Below are positions 42,533 to 51,459 of a DNA stretch of 64,000 bases, one piece after another. Numbering within the stretch: position 1 is the first letter of the stretch; each line of letters begins with the position of its first letter. Below the pieces are notes generated by a model that worked only from the letters and a program-made list of their open reading frames with translations, made no database searches and was not told the DNA's origin. Position numbers and translations under genes: made by a program. Origin of the DNA: Gammaproteobacteria bacterium (GTDB taxonomy: Bacteria; Pseudomonadota; Gammaproteobacteria; HK1); NCBI GenBank assembly GCA_022824305.1, contig JAJEAD010000039.1, forward strand, positions 1 to 64,000, in the 5' to 3' direction.

Positions 42533-43525
42533 GTGAAGGTCCTCATTGCCGACAAGTTTCCGGCGACCCACCTCCGCCGGCTGGAGGAGAGCGGGCACGA
42601 GTGCGCCTTCAGTCCCGATCTCGGCGCCGGCGACCTGGCGCCGGCGCTCGGCACGAGCGAAGCGCTCGTGGTGCGCAGCACCCGGGTGACGGAGGAGACG
42701 CTGCGCGCGGGTGAGCGGCTCGAGCTCGTCATCCGGGCGGGCGCGGGCACCAACACCATCGATACCGAGGCCGCTTCGGCGCTCGGAGTCTCGGTGTGCA
42801 ACGTGCCGGGAAAGAACGCGGTGGCGGTGGCGGAGCTCACCCTGGGCCTGCTCATCGCGCTCGACCGCCGCATCGCGGACAACGTCGCCGACCTGCGGGC
42901 GGGGCGCTGGGACAAGAAGCGCTACTCCGAGGCGCGCGGACTGCTCGGCGCGCGATTGGGAATCGTCGGGCTCGGCGCCATCGGGATGGCGGTGGCCGAG
43001 CGCGCGTGCGCACTCGGGTTGCAGGTTGCGACCATCGGCAAGCAGCGCTCTGCGTCGGTCGAAGCTCGCCGTATGGCCTTGGGCATCAGGTACGTTCCGA
43101 GCATCGAGGCGCTCGCGGCGGAGTCGGACATCCTCACCTTCCACCTCCCCGCGACCCCGCAGAGCCGGGGGCTGCTCGGCGAGAAGCTGCTCCGCCACGT
43201 GCGCCACGGGGCCGTCATCCTCAACACCTCCCGCGGCGACCTCGTCGACGAGGCGGCCCTGCTCGCCGCGATCGAGGAGAAGGACCTTCGGGTGGGGCTG
43301 GACGTCTACGCGGACGAGCCGGCCAGCGGGCGCGCGGCCTTCGAGAGCGCGCTTGCGCGACATCCCAACGTGTACGGCACCCACCACATCGGCGCCTCCA
43401 CCAATCAGGCCCAGTCCGCGGTCGCGGACGGCGTGGTGGAGATCCTGGACGCGTACGGGCGCGGTGACGTACGCAATCGCGTGAACACGCCGGCGGCGCG
43501 CCCCGCTGCGCTCGCGGGTTCCTGA
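42533..43525 (+). CDS. D-2-hydroxyacid dehydrogenase (SerA-like)
   Basis: This NAD-dependent dehydrogenase has 330 residues. The nucleotide-binding motif LGIVGLGAIGMAVAERACALG, and the catalytic signature NTSRGDLVDEAALLAAIEEKD with DVYADEPA and YGTHHIGASTNQAQ are typical of phosphoglycerate dehydrogenases and relatives. No C-terminal ACT domain is present, so it is a short SerA type. The start GTG at 42533 follows an AAGG-like site. Immediately before serC it most likely makes 3-phosphohydroxypyruvate for serine synthesis. Confidence 0.82.
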   Translation: MKVLIADKFPATHLRRLEESGHECAFSPDLGAGDLAPALGTSEALVVRSTRVTEETLRAGERLELVIRAGAGTNTIDTEAASALGVSVCNVPGKNAVAVAELTLGLLIALDRRIADNVADLRAGRWDKKRYSEARGLLGARLGIVGLGAIGMAVAERACALGLQVATIGKQRSASVEARRMALGIRYVPSIEALAAESDILTFHLPATPQSRGLLGEKLLRHVRHGAVILNTSRGDLVDEAALLAAIEEKDLRVGLDVYADEPASGRAAFESALARHPNVYGTHHIGASTNQAQSAVADGVVEILDAYGRGDVRNRVNTPAARPAALAGS

Positions 43526-43541
43526 GGAGCGCCGTTTCGCG

Positions 43542-44627
43542 ATGACACGACGGGTCCACAACTTCTGCGCGGGTCCCTGCATCCTGCCGCTCGAAGTGCT
43601 CGAAGAGGTGCAGGCGGAGATCGTCGACTACCAGGGCGCCGGCATGTCGCTCATCGAGATGAGCCACCGCGGCGGGCACTACGACGAAGTGCACGCGCGG
43701 GCGAAGGCGCTCGCGCTCGAGGTGTTCGGCGCGCCGGAGGACTTCGACCTCCTCTTCGTGCAGGGCGGGGCGACGCTGCAGTTCGCAATGGTGCCGATGA
43801 ACCTGCTCGCGCCGGGGCAAAAGGGGGCCTACGCGCTCACCGGCTCCTGGGCCCGGGGCGCGTTCCAGGACGCCGCCCACTACGGCGAGGTCTACGCGGC
43901 CTGGGACGGCGCGGAGGAAGGCTACCGGCGCGCGCCGGCCTCGCACGAGATCCGCCTGGAGGAGGGCACCCGCTACCTCCACATCACCTCGAACGAGACC
44001 ATCGGCGGGATCCGCTTCGCCGAGTGGCCGGAGTCGCCGGTCCCGCTCGTGGCCGACATGTCCTCGGACTTCATGTCCCGGCCGATTCCGTGGCCGCGCT
44101 TCGACCTCGTCTACGGCGGCGTGCAGAAGAACCTCGGGCCCGCGGGCATGGCGATGGTGTTCGTCCGGCGGGCGATCCTCGAGGAGGCCCGCGAGGACCT
44201 GGCCCGCTACCTGCGATTCGACGTGCACCAGCGCAGCAACTCCCTGTTCAACACCCCGCCGGTGTTCACCGTGTACGTGACCGGCAAGGTGCTGCGCTGG
44301 ATGAAGGACCAGGGCGGCCTGGAGGTCATCGAGCGCGAGGCGCGCGAGAAGGCGGCGCTGGTCTACGAGGTGATCGACACGAGCGACGGGTACTACCGCT
44401 GCCCGGTGGAGGAGGCGAGCCGCTCCCACATGAACGTCGTGTTCCGCCTGCCCGACGAAGCGCTCGAGAAGCGTTTCCTCGCGGCGGCCGACGCGGCGGA
44501 GCTGGTGAACCTCAAGGGTCACCGGAGCGTCGGCGGATGCCGGGCGAGCCTCTACAACGCGATGCCGCGCGCCAGCGTCGAGGCGCTGTGCGAGTTCATG
44601 CGCGACTTTCGGAGCGGAAGGCGCTGA
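43542..44627 (+). CDS. serC: Phosphoserine aminotransferase
   Basis: This 361-residue PLP enzyme makes O-phosphoserine from 3-phosphohydroxypyruvate. It shows the serC hallmarks: HNFCAGPCILPLEVLEE, QGGATLQFAMVPMNLL and VYGGVQKNLGPAGMAMVFV with the Schiff-base lysine (QKN), then FNTPPVFTVYVTGKVLRW and GHRSVGGCRASLYNAM. It follows the 2-hydroxyacid dehydrogenase by 16 bp and is followed by a DUF1015 gene after 10 bp. An O-phosphoserine phosphatase of a known type is not seen in the window, so a DUF1015 role in the last step is worth testing. Confidence 0.93.
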   Translation: MTRRVHNFCAGPCILPLEVLEEVQAEIVDYQGAGMSLIEMSHRGGHYDEVHARAKALALEVFGAPEDFDLLFVQGGATLQFAMVPMNLLAPGQKGAYALTGSWARGAFQDAAHYGEVYAAWDGAEEGYRRAPASHEIRLEEGTRYLHITSNETIGGIRFAEWPESPVPLVADMSSDFMSRPIPWPRFDLVYGGVQKNLGPAGMAMVFVRRAILEEAREDLARYLRFDVHQRSNSLFNTPPVFTVYVTGKVLRWMKDQGGLEVIEREAREKAALVYEVIDTSDGYYRCPVEEASRSHMNVVFRLPDEALEKRFLAAADAAELVNLKGHRSVGGCRASLYNAMPRASVEALCEFMRDFRSGRR

Positions 44628-44637
44628 AGGTGCCGCG

Positions 44638-45873
44638 GTGCCCGCGCTGCGCCCCTTTCCCGCCTGGCTCGTGGATCCCGCGTGCGCGGGGCAGGTCGTC
44701 TCTCCCGCCTACGACTCGCTGACCCCCCGGGAGCGCCACGCCTTCGCGGAGGCGCATCCGCGGAGCTATCTCAACGCGATGCGCTCGCTGGAAGAGTTCC
44801 CCGCGGACCGGCAGCCGACCCTGGACGCGCTGCTCGCCGCCAACGCGGAAGCCCTCGAGCGTCTTCTCGACGAGGGCTGGTTCCGCCGGCATGCCGAACC
44901 TTGCCTGTACCTCTACCGGATGGAGAGCGCCGAGGGCGCGCAGACCGGCGTGGTGGGAGAGGTCCCGGTCGACGAGTACCGGCAGGGGCTGCTCAAGAAG
45001 CACGAGAACACGCGTTCCGACCGCGAGGACCGGCTCGCACGCTACCTGTACGCGGTGGGCGCCGCGTCCAGCCCGGTGAGCCTCGCCTACCGCCAGGACG
45101 ACGCCATCGACGACCTCGTGGCGGCGGAGACGGAGCGCCCGCCCGCGCTCGTCTACGACGCCGACGACGGCGTGCGGCACAGCATCTGGCGAGTCGGGGG
45201 CGGGGAGCGCAACGCGCGCCTGATGGAGGCCTTCGCCGCGGTGCCCTGCGCCTACCTGACGGACGGACACCACCGCTGCGCCGCGACCTCGCGCTACGCC
45301 GCCCGGCGCGAGGAGGAGAACCCCGCGCACTCCGGGGAGGAGGCCTACAACTTCATCCTCGCCGCCCTCTTTCCCCACGACCAGCTCCACATTCACCCCT
45401 TCAACCGCTGCGTGAGGGGCCTCGACGGCTTTGCGCCGGAGGCCTTTCTGGGGGCGCTCGACAACGCCTTCGAGGTGTCGCCGCTCGAGAGCGCTCCCGC
45501 GGGCTCCGACGAGCCGGGGCGCTTCGTGATGCACCTCGACGAGCGCGCCTACTCCCTGCGGGTGCGGCCCGGCGTCGCGCCCGACGACCCGGCGGGCTCC
45601 CTCGACGTCAACATCCTGCAGGAGCGCATCCTGCGCCCCCTGCTCGGAATCCGGGACCCGCGCTCCGATCCCCGCCTGGACTACCGGCCGGGCGACTTCG
45701 ATGCCGAATCGCTCGCGCGGCTGCGGGAGGAGGGCTGGCGCGTCGCCTTCGCGGCCTGCCCGCCGTCGATCGAGGCGCTCATGGCGGTGGCCGACGCGGG
45801 CGAGACCATGCCGCCGAAGTCGACCTTCTTCGTGCCGAAGCTCCGCTCCGGAATATTCGTCTGCCGGCGCTGA
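44638..45873 (+). CDS. DUF1015 protein
   Basis: This 411-residue DUF1015 protein has conserved segments VVSPAYDSLTPRERHA, LFKKHENT-like LLKKHENTRSDREDR, AYLTDGHHRCAATSRYA, EAYNFILAALFPHDQ and MPPKSTFFVPKL. The family is of unknown biochemistry but recurrently lies beside serA/serC genes. The GTG at 44638 follows a GAAGG ribosome site. The position supports an association with serine biosynthesis; that is inference. A hydrolase- or kinase-like activity cannot be assigned from the motifs. Confidence 0.82.
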   Translation: MPALRPFPAWLVDPACAGQVVSPAYDSLTPRERHAFAEAHPRSYLNAMRSLEEFPADRQPTLDALLAANAEALERLLDEGWFRRHAEPCLYLYRMESAEGAQTGVVGEVPVDEYRQGLLKKHENTRSDREDRLARYLYAVGAASSPVSLAYRQDDAIDDLVAAETERPPALVYDADDGVRHSIWRVGGGERNARLMEAFAAVPCAYLTDGHHRCAATSRYAARREEENPAHSGEEAYNFILAALFPHDQLHIHPFNRCVRGLDGFAPEAFLGALDNAFEVSPLESAPAGSDEPGRFVMHLDERAYSLRVRPGVAPDDPAGSLDVNILQERILRPLLGIRDPRSDPRLDYRPGDFDAESLARLREEGWRVAFAACPPSIEALMAVADAGETMPPKSTFFVPKLRSGIFVCRR

Positions 45874-46089
45874 AGCGGCGGCGCGGGCGAGAAGGAGCGC
45901 ACCCGGGCAAGCCGGCCGGAGGCGTTGCCGCACGCAGGCTCGGGGCAGCGGCGCCCGCAGCCATCGTCGCGCCCCGCGGCTTCGCCCGGAGCTTCCGAAG
46001 CTCGGTGAGACATGGCAGCCGGGAGGCGGAGCGCAGCGGCTCCGCCCGCCAGGGCAAGCCCGCCGCCGCGCTCTGGACCGACCACCGCT

Positions 46090-47097
46090 CTACGCCGGTG
46101 CGCCCTCGGGCAGCCCGGGATCGCTCTCGTCGCGAATCTGGGACTCGAAGGCCTTGAGGCGCTTGTAGATCGAGATGAGCTCGACGATCACCGACCACGA
46201 GTGCACCAGGAACTGGAAGGAGCCCTCCACCCGATCGAAGGCGCGCAGGATCTGCTGGATGACGCCGAGCGTGACCACGCCCGCGACGATGGTGGGCGCG
46301 AGCGCGACGTAGGGCAGCATGACCGCCGCCTGCAGGTAGGACCACTTCGCGATGTCGAAGTAGAAGTAGTGCAGGTAGTAGCGGAAGTAGGTCATGCGCA
46401 CGTTGCCGAAGAGCTCGCTCACCCGGGGCGGATCCGCGCGCTCTTCGTAGTCCTCTCCGAAGACCAGCTCCTTGCGGTAGGCGGCCTCCACCTTCTGGAT
46501 GTCGAACTCGAGCCCGGGCAGCTTGATGCCCACCAGCGCGAGCAGCGCCGTCCCGCCCGCCGCGGAGACGATGGCCACGTACACCAGGGCGTGGTCGATC
46601 GGGCCGATCCAGGGCAGCTCGGTGACGTGCTGGCTCAGTCCCCAGAGCAGGGGCAGGAAGGCGAAGAGGGTCATGATGGAGCGCATGAAGCTCACCCCCA
46701 GGCCCTCCATGATGCGTGCGAAGCGCATCGTGTCCTCCTGCACGCGCTGGGCGGCGCCCTCGATGTGGCGGAGCCGCGGCCACCGGTCCATGTAGTAGGT
46801 GTTCATCGCGGTGCGCCAGCGGAACACGTAGTGGCGGATGAAGAACTCGAGCACCACCGCCACCGCGATGTAGATGGCCGCGATCTGGGTGAAGGTGAGG
46901 CAGTGGCCGAGGAAGGTCGAGAGCTCGACGCTGCCCGGAGTTGCCAGCGCTTCCTGCAGGGTGTCGTAGAACTCGCCGAACCACTCGTTGATGCGCACGT
47001 CAAGCTGCACCTTGTACCAGGTGACGACGAGGATGGTGATGCTGCCGAAGAGCGACCAGTGCAGCCATCGGCGGTCGAGGAAGAAGGATCGAAACAT
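46090..47097 (-). CDS. SbmA/BacA-family peptide transporter
   Basis: This 335-residue inner-membrane protein of the SbmA/BacA family (ABC-transporter membrane-domain fold without ATPase) has a FRSFFLDRRWLHWSLFGS N-terminus and RWRTAMNTYYMDRWPRLR, which are typical. About seven or eight hydrophobic segments are predicted. SbmA takes up microcin and proline-rich antimicrobial peptides using the proton gradient; BacA is needed in symbiosis. The gene is monocistronic and there is no ABC partner beside it. At 335 residues it is a little shorter than E. coli SbmA (about 406), so a shorter sub-family is possible. Confidence 0.85.
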   Translation of the reverse strand: MFRSFFLDRRWLHWSLFGSITILVVTWYKVQLDVRINEWFGEFYDTLQEALATPGSVELSTFLGHCLTFTQIAAIYIAVAVVLEFFIRHYVFRWRTAMNTYYMDRWPRLRHIEGAAQRVQEDTMRFARIMEGLGVSFMRSIMTLFAFLPLLWGLSQHVTELPWIGPIDHALVYVAIVSAAGGTALLALVGIKLPGLEFDIQKVEAAYRKELVFGEDYEERADPPRVSELFGNVRMTYFRYYLHYFYFDIAKWSYLQAAVMLPYVALAPTIVAGVVTLGVIQQILRAFDRVEGSFQFLVHSWSVIVELISIYKRLKAFESQIRDESDPGLPEGAPA

Positions 47098-47512
47098 CGG
47101 GGTCTCCTGAGCGGGTGCGTTGAGCGGATCCTGGCGATGGTCGTGCGAGCCGTCCGGCGGGTCGCGTCAGTCTCGCGGGCCGGGGGCTCGCGCTCTGACA
47201 TCACGTCGACAAGATGCCCGTAACGGCGACCCGCCAGTCTATACGGCAGCGTTCCATTGCGCGGAGCGCCACGCCGGTCCCTCTCGGCGTGTGCCCCGCC
47301 GCTCGCCGGCGCAAGGACCGCGCAAGGCAAGAGTTCAACCAGCGTGAAAGGGCTCGGTTGGCGCCGGGATGCCAGCTTGAAGGCCGTCGGACCCGCTTGT
47401 AGGATTGCCGCCCTTCGCCTCGCGGCGGTCGCCGGCCCGCGCATTCCTTGGATGACAGCCGGGGCTCGGGACGCGTCGGGCGGAGGCGACATCAGATAAG
47501 GAGGACGATGAC
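47098..47512. other. Divergent intergenic region upstream of the transport operon
   Basis: About 415 bases between the SbmA-like gene and the sugar-type binding protein gene must hold both promoters. A TATACG at 47240-47245 resembles a -10 box for the rightward operon but lacks a good -35 partner. A long A/G-rich ribosome site, AAGGAGG (47498-47504), precedes the binding-protein ATG. No gene or strong dyad was seen here. Confidence 0.35.
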
Positions 47513-48469
47513 ATGACGACGTTCCTGCGCTTTGCGCGTGGAGTTTCCGCCGGCGTCGCGGCGCTGGCCATGCTTGGTGCGGCGCTGTCGGTTTCCGATG
47601 AGGCTCGGGCGCAGTCCCTTGCGCTCGTGCAGATCAATCAGCAGGCGCTGTTCTTCAACCAGCTCAATGACGGTGCGATGCAGGCCGCCGAGAGCGCCGG
47701 GGCGGAGCTCGCCATCTTCAACGCGAACAACGATCCGGCCGCCCAGAACAATGCCGTCGAGACGTACATCGCGGAGGGAGTCGACGGGATCATCGTCGTC
47801 GCCATCGACACGAACGGCATCATGCCGGCCGTCATCCAGGCGGCGAACGCCGGCATCACGGTGGTAGCCGTCGATGCCATCCTGCCCGACGGTCCGCACG
47901 TGTCCCAGGTCGGCGTCGACAACTACGGCGCCGGTCAGCAGATTGGCAACGCGTTCCTCGCCCACGTGGACGCGAACATGGGCGGCAGCGCCAAGATCGG
48001 GATCGTCGGGGCGCTGAACTCGACCATTCAGAACGTCAGGCAGAAGGGCTTCGAGGACACCATCGGCGCCAACTCGAACATCGAGGTCGTCGGGGTCGTG
48101 GACGGGCGCAACATCCAGGACAACGCCCTTGCCGCCTCGGAGAACCTGCTGACCGCGAACCCGGACATGCAGGCAATCTACGCCACGGGTGAACCGGCCC
48201 TCGTGGGCGCAATCGCGGCCGTCATTTCCCAGGGCGCCGCAGACCGCATCAAGGTGTTCGGCTGGGATCTCACCGCTCAGGTGATCGACGGCATCGATGC
48301 GGGTTACGTCCAGGCCGTTGTGCAGCAGGATCCCGCCGGCATGGGCGCGGCGGCGGTCGACGCGCTGCTCACCGTGATTGGCGGCGGAATGGTGCCGCGC
48401 GTGACGGACGTGCCGATCACGATCGTCACGCAGGACAACGTCGACGCGTTCCGCGCCACGTTCCAGTAG
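47513..48469 (+). CDS. Ribose-type ABC substrate-binding protein
   Basis: This 318-residue periplasmic binding protein is of the ribose/RbsB (LacI-like) group. Signal peptide: ARGVSAGVAALAMLGAALSV, with cleavage around EARAQ. The mature domain begins LALVQINQQALFFNQLNDG and shows ETYIAEGVDGIIVVAIDTN and IKVFGWDLTAQVIDG, as in RbsB relatives. The ATG has AAGGAGG eight bases upstream. It opens a seven-gene operon whose other members (PTE-family hydrolase, PfkB kinase, TenA-family protein) suggest a nucleoside- or pyrimidine-type ligand rather than a plain sugar; this is inference. Confidence 0.88.
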   Translation: MTTFLRFARGVSAGVAALAMLGAALSVSDEARAQSLALVQINQQALFFNQLNDGAMQAAESAGAELAIFNANNDPAAQNNAVETYIAEGVDGIIVVAIDTNGIMPAVIQAANAGITVVAVDAILPDGPHVSQVGVDNYGAGQQIGNAFLAHVDANMGGSAKIGIVGALNSTIQNVRQKGFEDTIGANSNIEVVGVVDGRNIQDNALAASENLLTANPDMQAIYATGEPALVGAIAAVISQGAADRIKVFGWDLTAQVIDGIDAGYVQAVVQQDPAGMGAAAVDALLTVIGGGMVPRVTDVPITIVTQDNVDAFRATFQ

Positions 48470-48478
48470 GTCGGTCGA

Positions 48479-48507
48479 GAGCCGCCCCGCCACGCACGGG
48501 GCGGCTC
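48479..48507 (+). terminator. Hairpin after the binding-protein gene
   Basis: GAGCCGCCCCG (48479-48489) and CGGGGCGGCTC (48497-48507) form a perfect 11-bp GC-rich stem with a seven-base loop, starting ten bases after the binding-protein stop. It has no T run. Such hairpins often raise the amount of binding-protein mRNA relative to the rest of an ABC operon by stopping 3' decay or partly ending transcription. Confidence 0.6.
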
Positions 48508-48547
48508 CCCCCGAGCCGCAGCCGCTCTGACTCGCGCCCGGGTCGCC

Positions 48548-49366
48548 ATGGCGAAGCCGGCACTCGTGCAGCAGGACGGGGCCGGCGCGAGTCCGCAGTG
48601 GCTCGTCTCCATGCGCGGGGTCTACAAGAGCTTCGGCAGCATCGACGCGCTGCAGGGCGTCGACCTCAGGCTCGGCATGGGCGAGGTCCTGGGGCTGGTC
48701 GGCGACAACGCGGCCGGCAAGTCGACGCTCACCAAGATTCTCGCCGGCGCCCTGGTGCCGGACGCCGGCGAAATCGCGATCGCCGGCGAGCCGGTCCGGT
48801 TGCGCTCACCTGCCGATGCGCGACGCCGCCGGATCGAGATGGTCTACCAGGACCTCTCGCTGTGCGACACCATCGATGTCGCGGGCAACCTGTTCCTCGG
48901 ACGCGAACCGCGGCGCTCCCTGCTCGGCATGAGCTTCCTCGACCGGCGGCGCATGCACCAGTCCGCGGCCGAGATCCTCGCGAGCCTCGACATCCGTATC
49001 GACAACACGCACCACGTGGTCAGCAACCTCTCCGGCGGTCAGAGGCAATCGATCGCGATCAGCCGCGCCGTCTCCTTCGATCCCGCCATTCTGATCATGG
49101 ACGAGCCGACATCGGCTCTTGCCGTCGCCGAGGTCGAGGCCGTGCTGGCGCTGATCCGGCGCATCAGCAAGCGCGGCGTCGGCGTCATCCTCATCACGCA
49201 TCGCCTCCAGGACCTGTTCCGGGTCTGCGACCGCATCATGGTCCTCTACGAGGGGCGCAACGTCGCCGAGCGCAACGTGGGGGAGACGAACCTGGAAGAG
49301 CTCGTGAACCTGATCGTGGGCGGGAAGCTCGAAGCGGGGGCCGGGCGCGGACGCCACGATGGCTGA
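48548..49366 (+). CDS. Ribose-type ABC ATPase, single nucleotide-binding domain
   Basis: This 272-residue ATPase has Walker A GDNAAGKST, signature LSGGQRQSIAISRA, Walker B ILIMDEPTSAL and the H-loop LITHRLQDLF. Sugar ATPases of the RbsA type normally have two such domains (about 500 residues); this one has only one, as in FrcA-like sub-families. The start ATG 48548 lies upstream of a conserved VSMRGVYKSFGSIDAL. It overlaps the permease start by 8 bp. Confidence 0.9.
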   Translation: MAKPALVQQDGAGASPQWLVSMRGVYKSFGSIDALQGVDLRLGMGEVLGLVGDNAAGKSTLTKILAGALVPDAGEIAIAGEPVRLRSPADARRRRIEMVYQDLSLCDTIDVAGNLFLGREPRRSLLGMSFLDRRRMHQSAAEILASLDIRIDNTHHVVSNLSGGQRQSIAISRAVSFDPAILIMDEPTSALAVAEVEAVLALIRRISKRGVGVILITHRLQDLFRVCDRIMVLYEGRNVAERNVGETNLEELVNLIVGGKLEAGAGRGRHDG

Positions 49367-50363
49367 TCCGTCAACCTCGACCACGGCGCCAGGCTCGCAG
49401 CGGCGCGTGCAGGACTTCGTGATTCGCCATGCCCCGGTGCTCAGCATCGCCGCTTTCTTCGTCATCATCTGCCTGGTGTTCACTTTCTCCACCTCCGCGT
49501 TCGCCTCGAACATCAACCTCCTGAACCTGCTGCGGCAGAGCGCGCCCATCCTGATCGTTGCGACCGCCATGACCTTCGTCATCACCACGGGCGGCATCGA
49601 TCTCTCCGTCGGTTCCACGCTGGCGCTCGTCAATGCGCTTGCGGCCATCGCCCTGCAGGCGGAGATTCCGTGGCCCGTCGTGCTCGTCCTGATGTTGGGG
49701 GTCGGGGCGACGATCGGGCTGATCAACGGCTACTTCACCGCCTACGAGGGGATTCCCGCCTTCATCGTGACCCTGGCCACCCTGAGCGCGGTCAGGGGGC
49801 TTGCCCTGCTCCTCACCAAGGGGTTCTCGATCCCCATCGCGTCGGACATCTGGTTCGTCCAGATCGGACGCGGGTGGTTCCTGGGCATCCCGTTTCCGGC
49901 GATCATCGCGGTTTTCGTGCTCGCGGCGGGCTACGTCCTGCTGACGAGGACACCCTACGGACAGTACATCACGGGCATCGGCGCCAACGCGGAAGCGGTG
50001 CGACGGGCCGGGGTCGATGTCCGCCTCTACACCATGTCGGTATACGTCATGTCCGGCGTCGCCGCGGCCATCGGCGGCATCATCATCGCCGCCCGCCTGG
50101 GAAGCGGGTCCTCGAACGCGGCCGTCGGCTTCGAGCTCGAGGTCATCGCCGCCGTCGTGCTGGGCGGCACGTATCTCTTCGGCGGCCGCGGCACGATCAT
50201 CGGCACCCTGCTCGGCGCGCTCACCATCGCCGTCATCGGCAACGGTCTGATTCTGTCCAAGATTTCGCCCTTCTTTACCCAGATCGTGACCGGCGCCATC
50301 ATTCTGGCGGCCATCTGGCTCAACACGCGGCTCTTCCGCACCGCCCAGCAGACGCGCAGGTAG
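49359..50363 (+). CDS. Ribose-type ABC permease
   Basis: This 334-residue inner-membrane permease of the RbsC family has GGIDLSVGSTLALVNALA (the common FSV-like motif region), PAFIVTLATLSAVRGLALLL, TRTPYGQYITGIGANAEA, and AVVLGGTYLFGGRGTIIGTL at the end of the core. Nine or ten membrane segments are predicted. It forms the channel with the single-domain ATPase. Only 4 bp separate it from the next gene, supporting one operon. Confidence 0.92.
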   Translation: MADPSTSTTAPGSQRRVQDFVIRHAPVLSIAAFFVIICLVFTFSTSAFASNINLLNLLRQSAPILIVATAMTFVITTGGIDLSVGSTLALVNALAAIALQAEIPWPVVLVLMLGVGATIGLINGYFTAYEGIPAFIVTLATLSAVRGLALLLTKGFSIPIASDIWFVQIGRGWFLGIPFPAIIAVFVLAAGYVLLTRTPYGQYITGIGANAEAVRRAGVDVRLYTMSVYVMSGVAAAIGGIIIAARLGSGSSNAAVGFELEVIAAVVLGGTYLFGGRGTIIGTLLGALTIAVIGNGLILSKISPFFTQIVTGAIILAAIWLNTRLFRTAQQTRR

Positions 50364-50367
50364 ACTT

Positions 50368-51459
50368 ATGGCAAACGGCGACAAGGCCATCGAGAGCGGT
50401 CTGGTGACGAGCGTCGCCGGAGCGATTCCCGTCGATCGGCTCGGGGTGACGATGATGCACGAGCACATCGTCGTCGATGCCACGAGCTGGTGGCATTGCC
50501 CGGATTGCGCGGAACGGATGTTCCTCGGCGACGAGCCGGTCCGCATGGGCATTCTGGGCGAGTTGCGGATGGACCCCTTCGTCAACCGCGACAACTGCAC
50601 TCTCGTGGACGTGGATCTCGCCGTCTCTGAGCTGCAGCAATTCGTCGATCTGGGAGGCAGGACCATCGTCGATCCGACCAACCGGGGCATGGGACGCAGC
50701 CCGCTCACCCTCCGGCAGATCAGCGAACGGACCGGTCTCAACATCGTCACGGGCGCGGGCTACTACCTGGAGGCCTCGCATCCCGAGCGACTGGCGGGCA
50801 TGACCAGGCACGACATCGCCGACGAGATCGAGCGGGAGGCGAGCGACGGGATCGCGGACAGCGGCGTGCGGATCGGGATCATCGGCGAGATCGGCATCAG
50901 CAAGGACTTCACGCCGGCCGAGGAGAAATCGTTGCGCGGCGCTGCCCTGGGCCAGGTCCGCACCGGCCTGCCCCTGTCGGTCCACCTGCCCGGTTGGGAG
51001 CGACTGGCCCACCGCGTGCTCGACGTGGTCGCCGAGGAAGGCGGCGACCTGCACCACACCGTGCTCTGCCACATGAACCCGAGCGGTCGGGACCAGGATT
51101 ACCAGACGAGCCTCGCCGCGCGCGGCGCCTTCCTCGAGTACGACATGGTCGGCATGGACTACTACTATGCTGACCAGGACGCGCAGTGCCCGAGCGACGA
51201 GGACAACGCGCGGGCGGTCAAGAACCTGCTCGATGCCGGATTCGGACACAGCGTGTTGCTGTCGCAGGACGTGTTTCTGAAGATGATGCTGACCCACTAC
51301 GGCGGCTGGGGCTACGCCTACGTGCTGCGCCACTTCGTGCCGCGGCTGCTTCGCCACGGGGTGAGCGCGGGCCAGATCGAAATGCTCCTGATCGACAACC
51401 CGCGCGGGGTCTTCTCCGGTCCGCACCGCCGCCGGGCAATGGGAGAATCGAATGCCTGA
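50368..51459 (+). CDS. Phosphotriesterase-family metal hydrolase
   Basis: This 363-residue TIM-barrel hydrolase has metal ligands at the expected places: MMHEHIVVD (HxH), IIGEIGIS (Glu as the bridging residue instead of carboxylated Lys), SVHLPG (His), LCHMNPS (His) and LLSQDVFLK (Asp). This makes it a typical phosphotriesterase-homology protein. Family members open lactones or cleave phosphodiesters and carbamates; the physiological substrate is unknown. It overlaps the next gene by 8 bp. Within the operon it probably acts on the imported molecule or on a ring-opened product. Confidence 0.86.
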   Translation: MANGDKAIESGLVTSVAGAIPVDRLGVTMMHEHIVVDATSWWHCPDCAERMFLGDEPVRMGILGELRMDPFVNRDNCTLVDVDLAVSELQQFVDLGGRTIVDPTNRGMGRSPLTLRQISERTGLNIVTGAGYYLEASHPERLAGMTRHDIADEIEREASDGIADSGVRIGIIGEIGISKDFTPAEEKSLRGAALGQVRTGLPLSVHLPGWERLAHRVLDVVAEEGGDLHHTVLCHMNPSGRDQDYQTSLAARGAFLEYDMVGMDYYYADQDAQCPSDEDNARAVKNLLDAGFGHSVLLSQDVFLKMMLTHYGGWGYAYVLRHFVPRLLRHGVSAGQIEMLLIDNPRGVFSGPHRRRAMGESNA

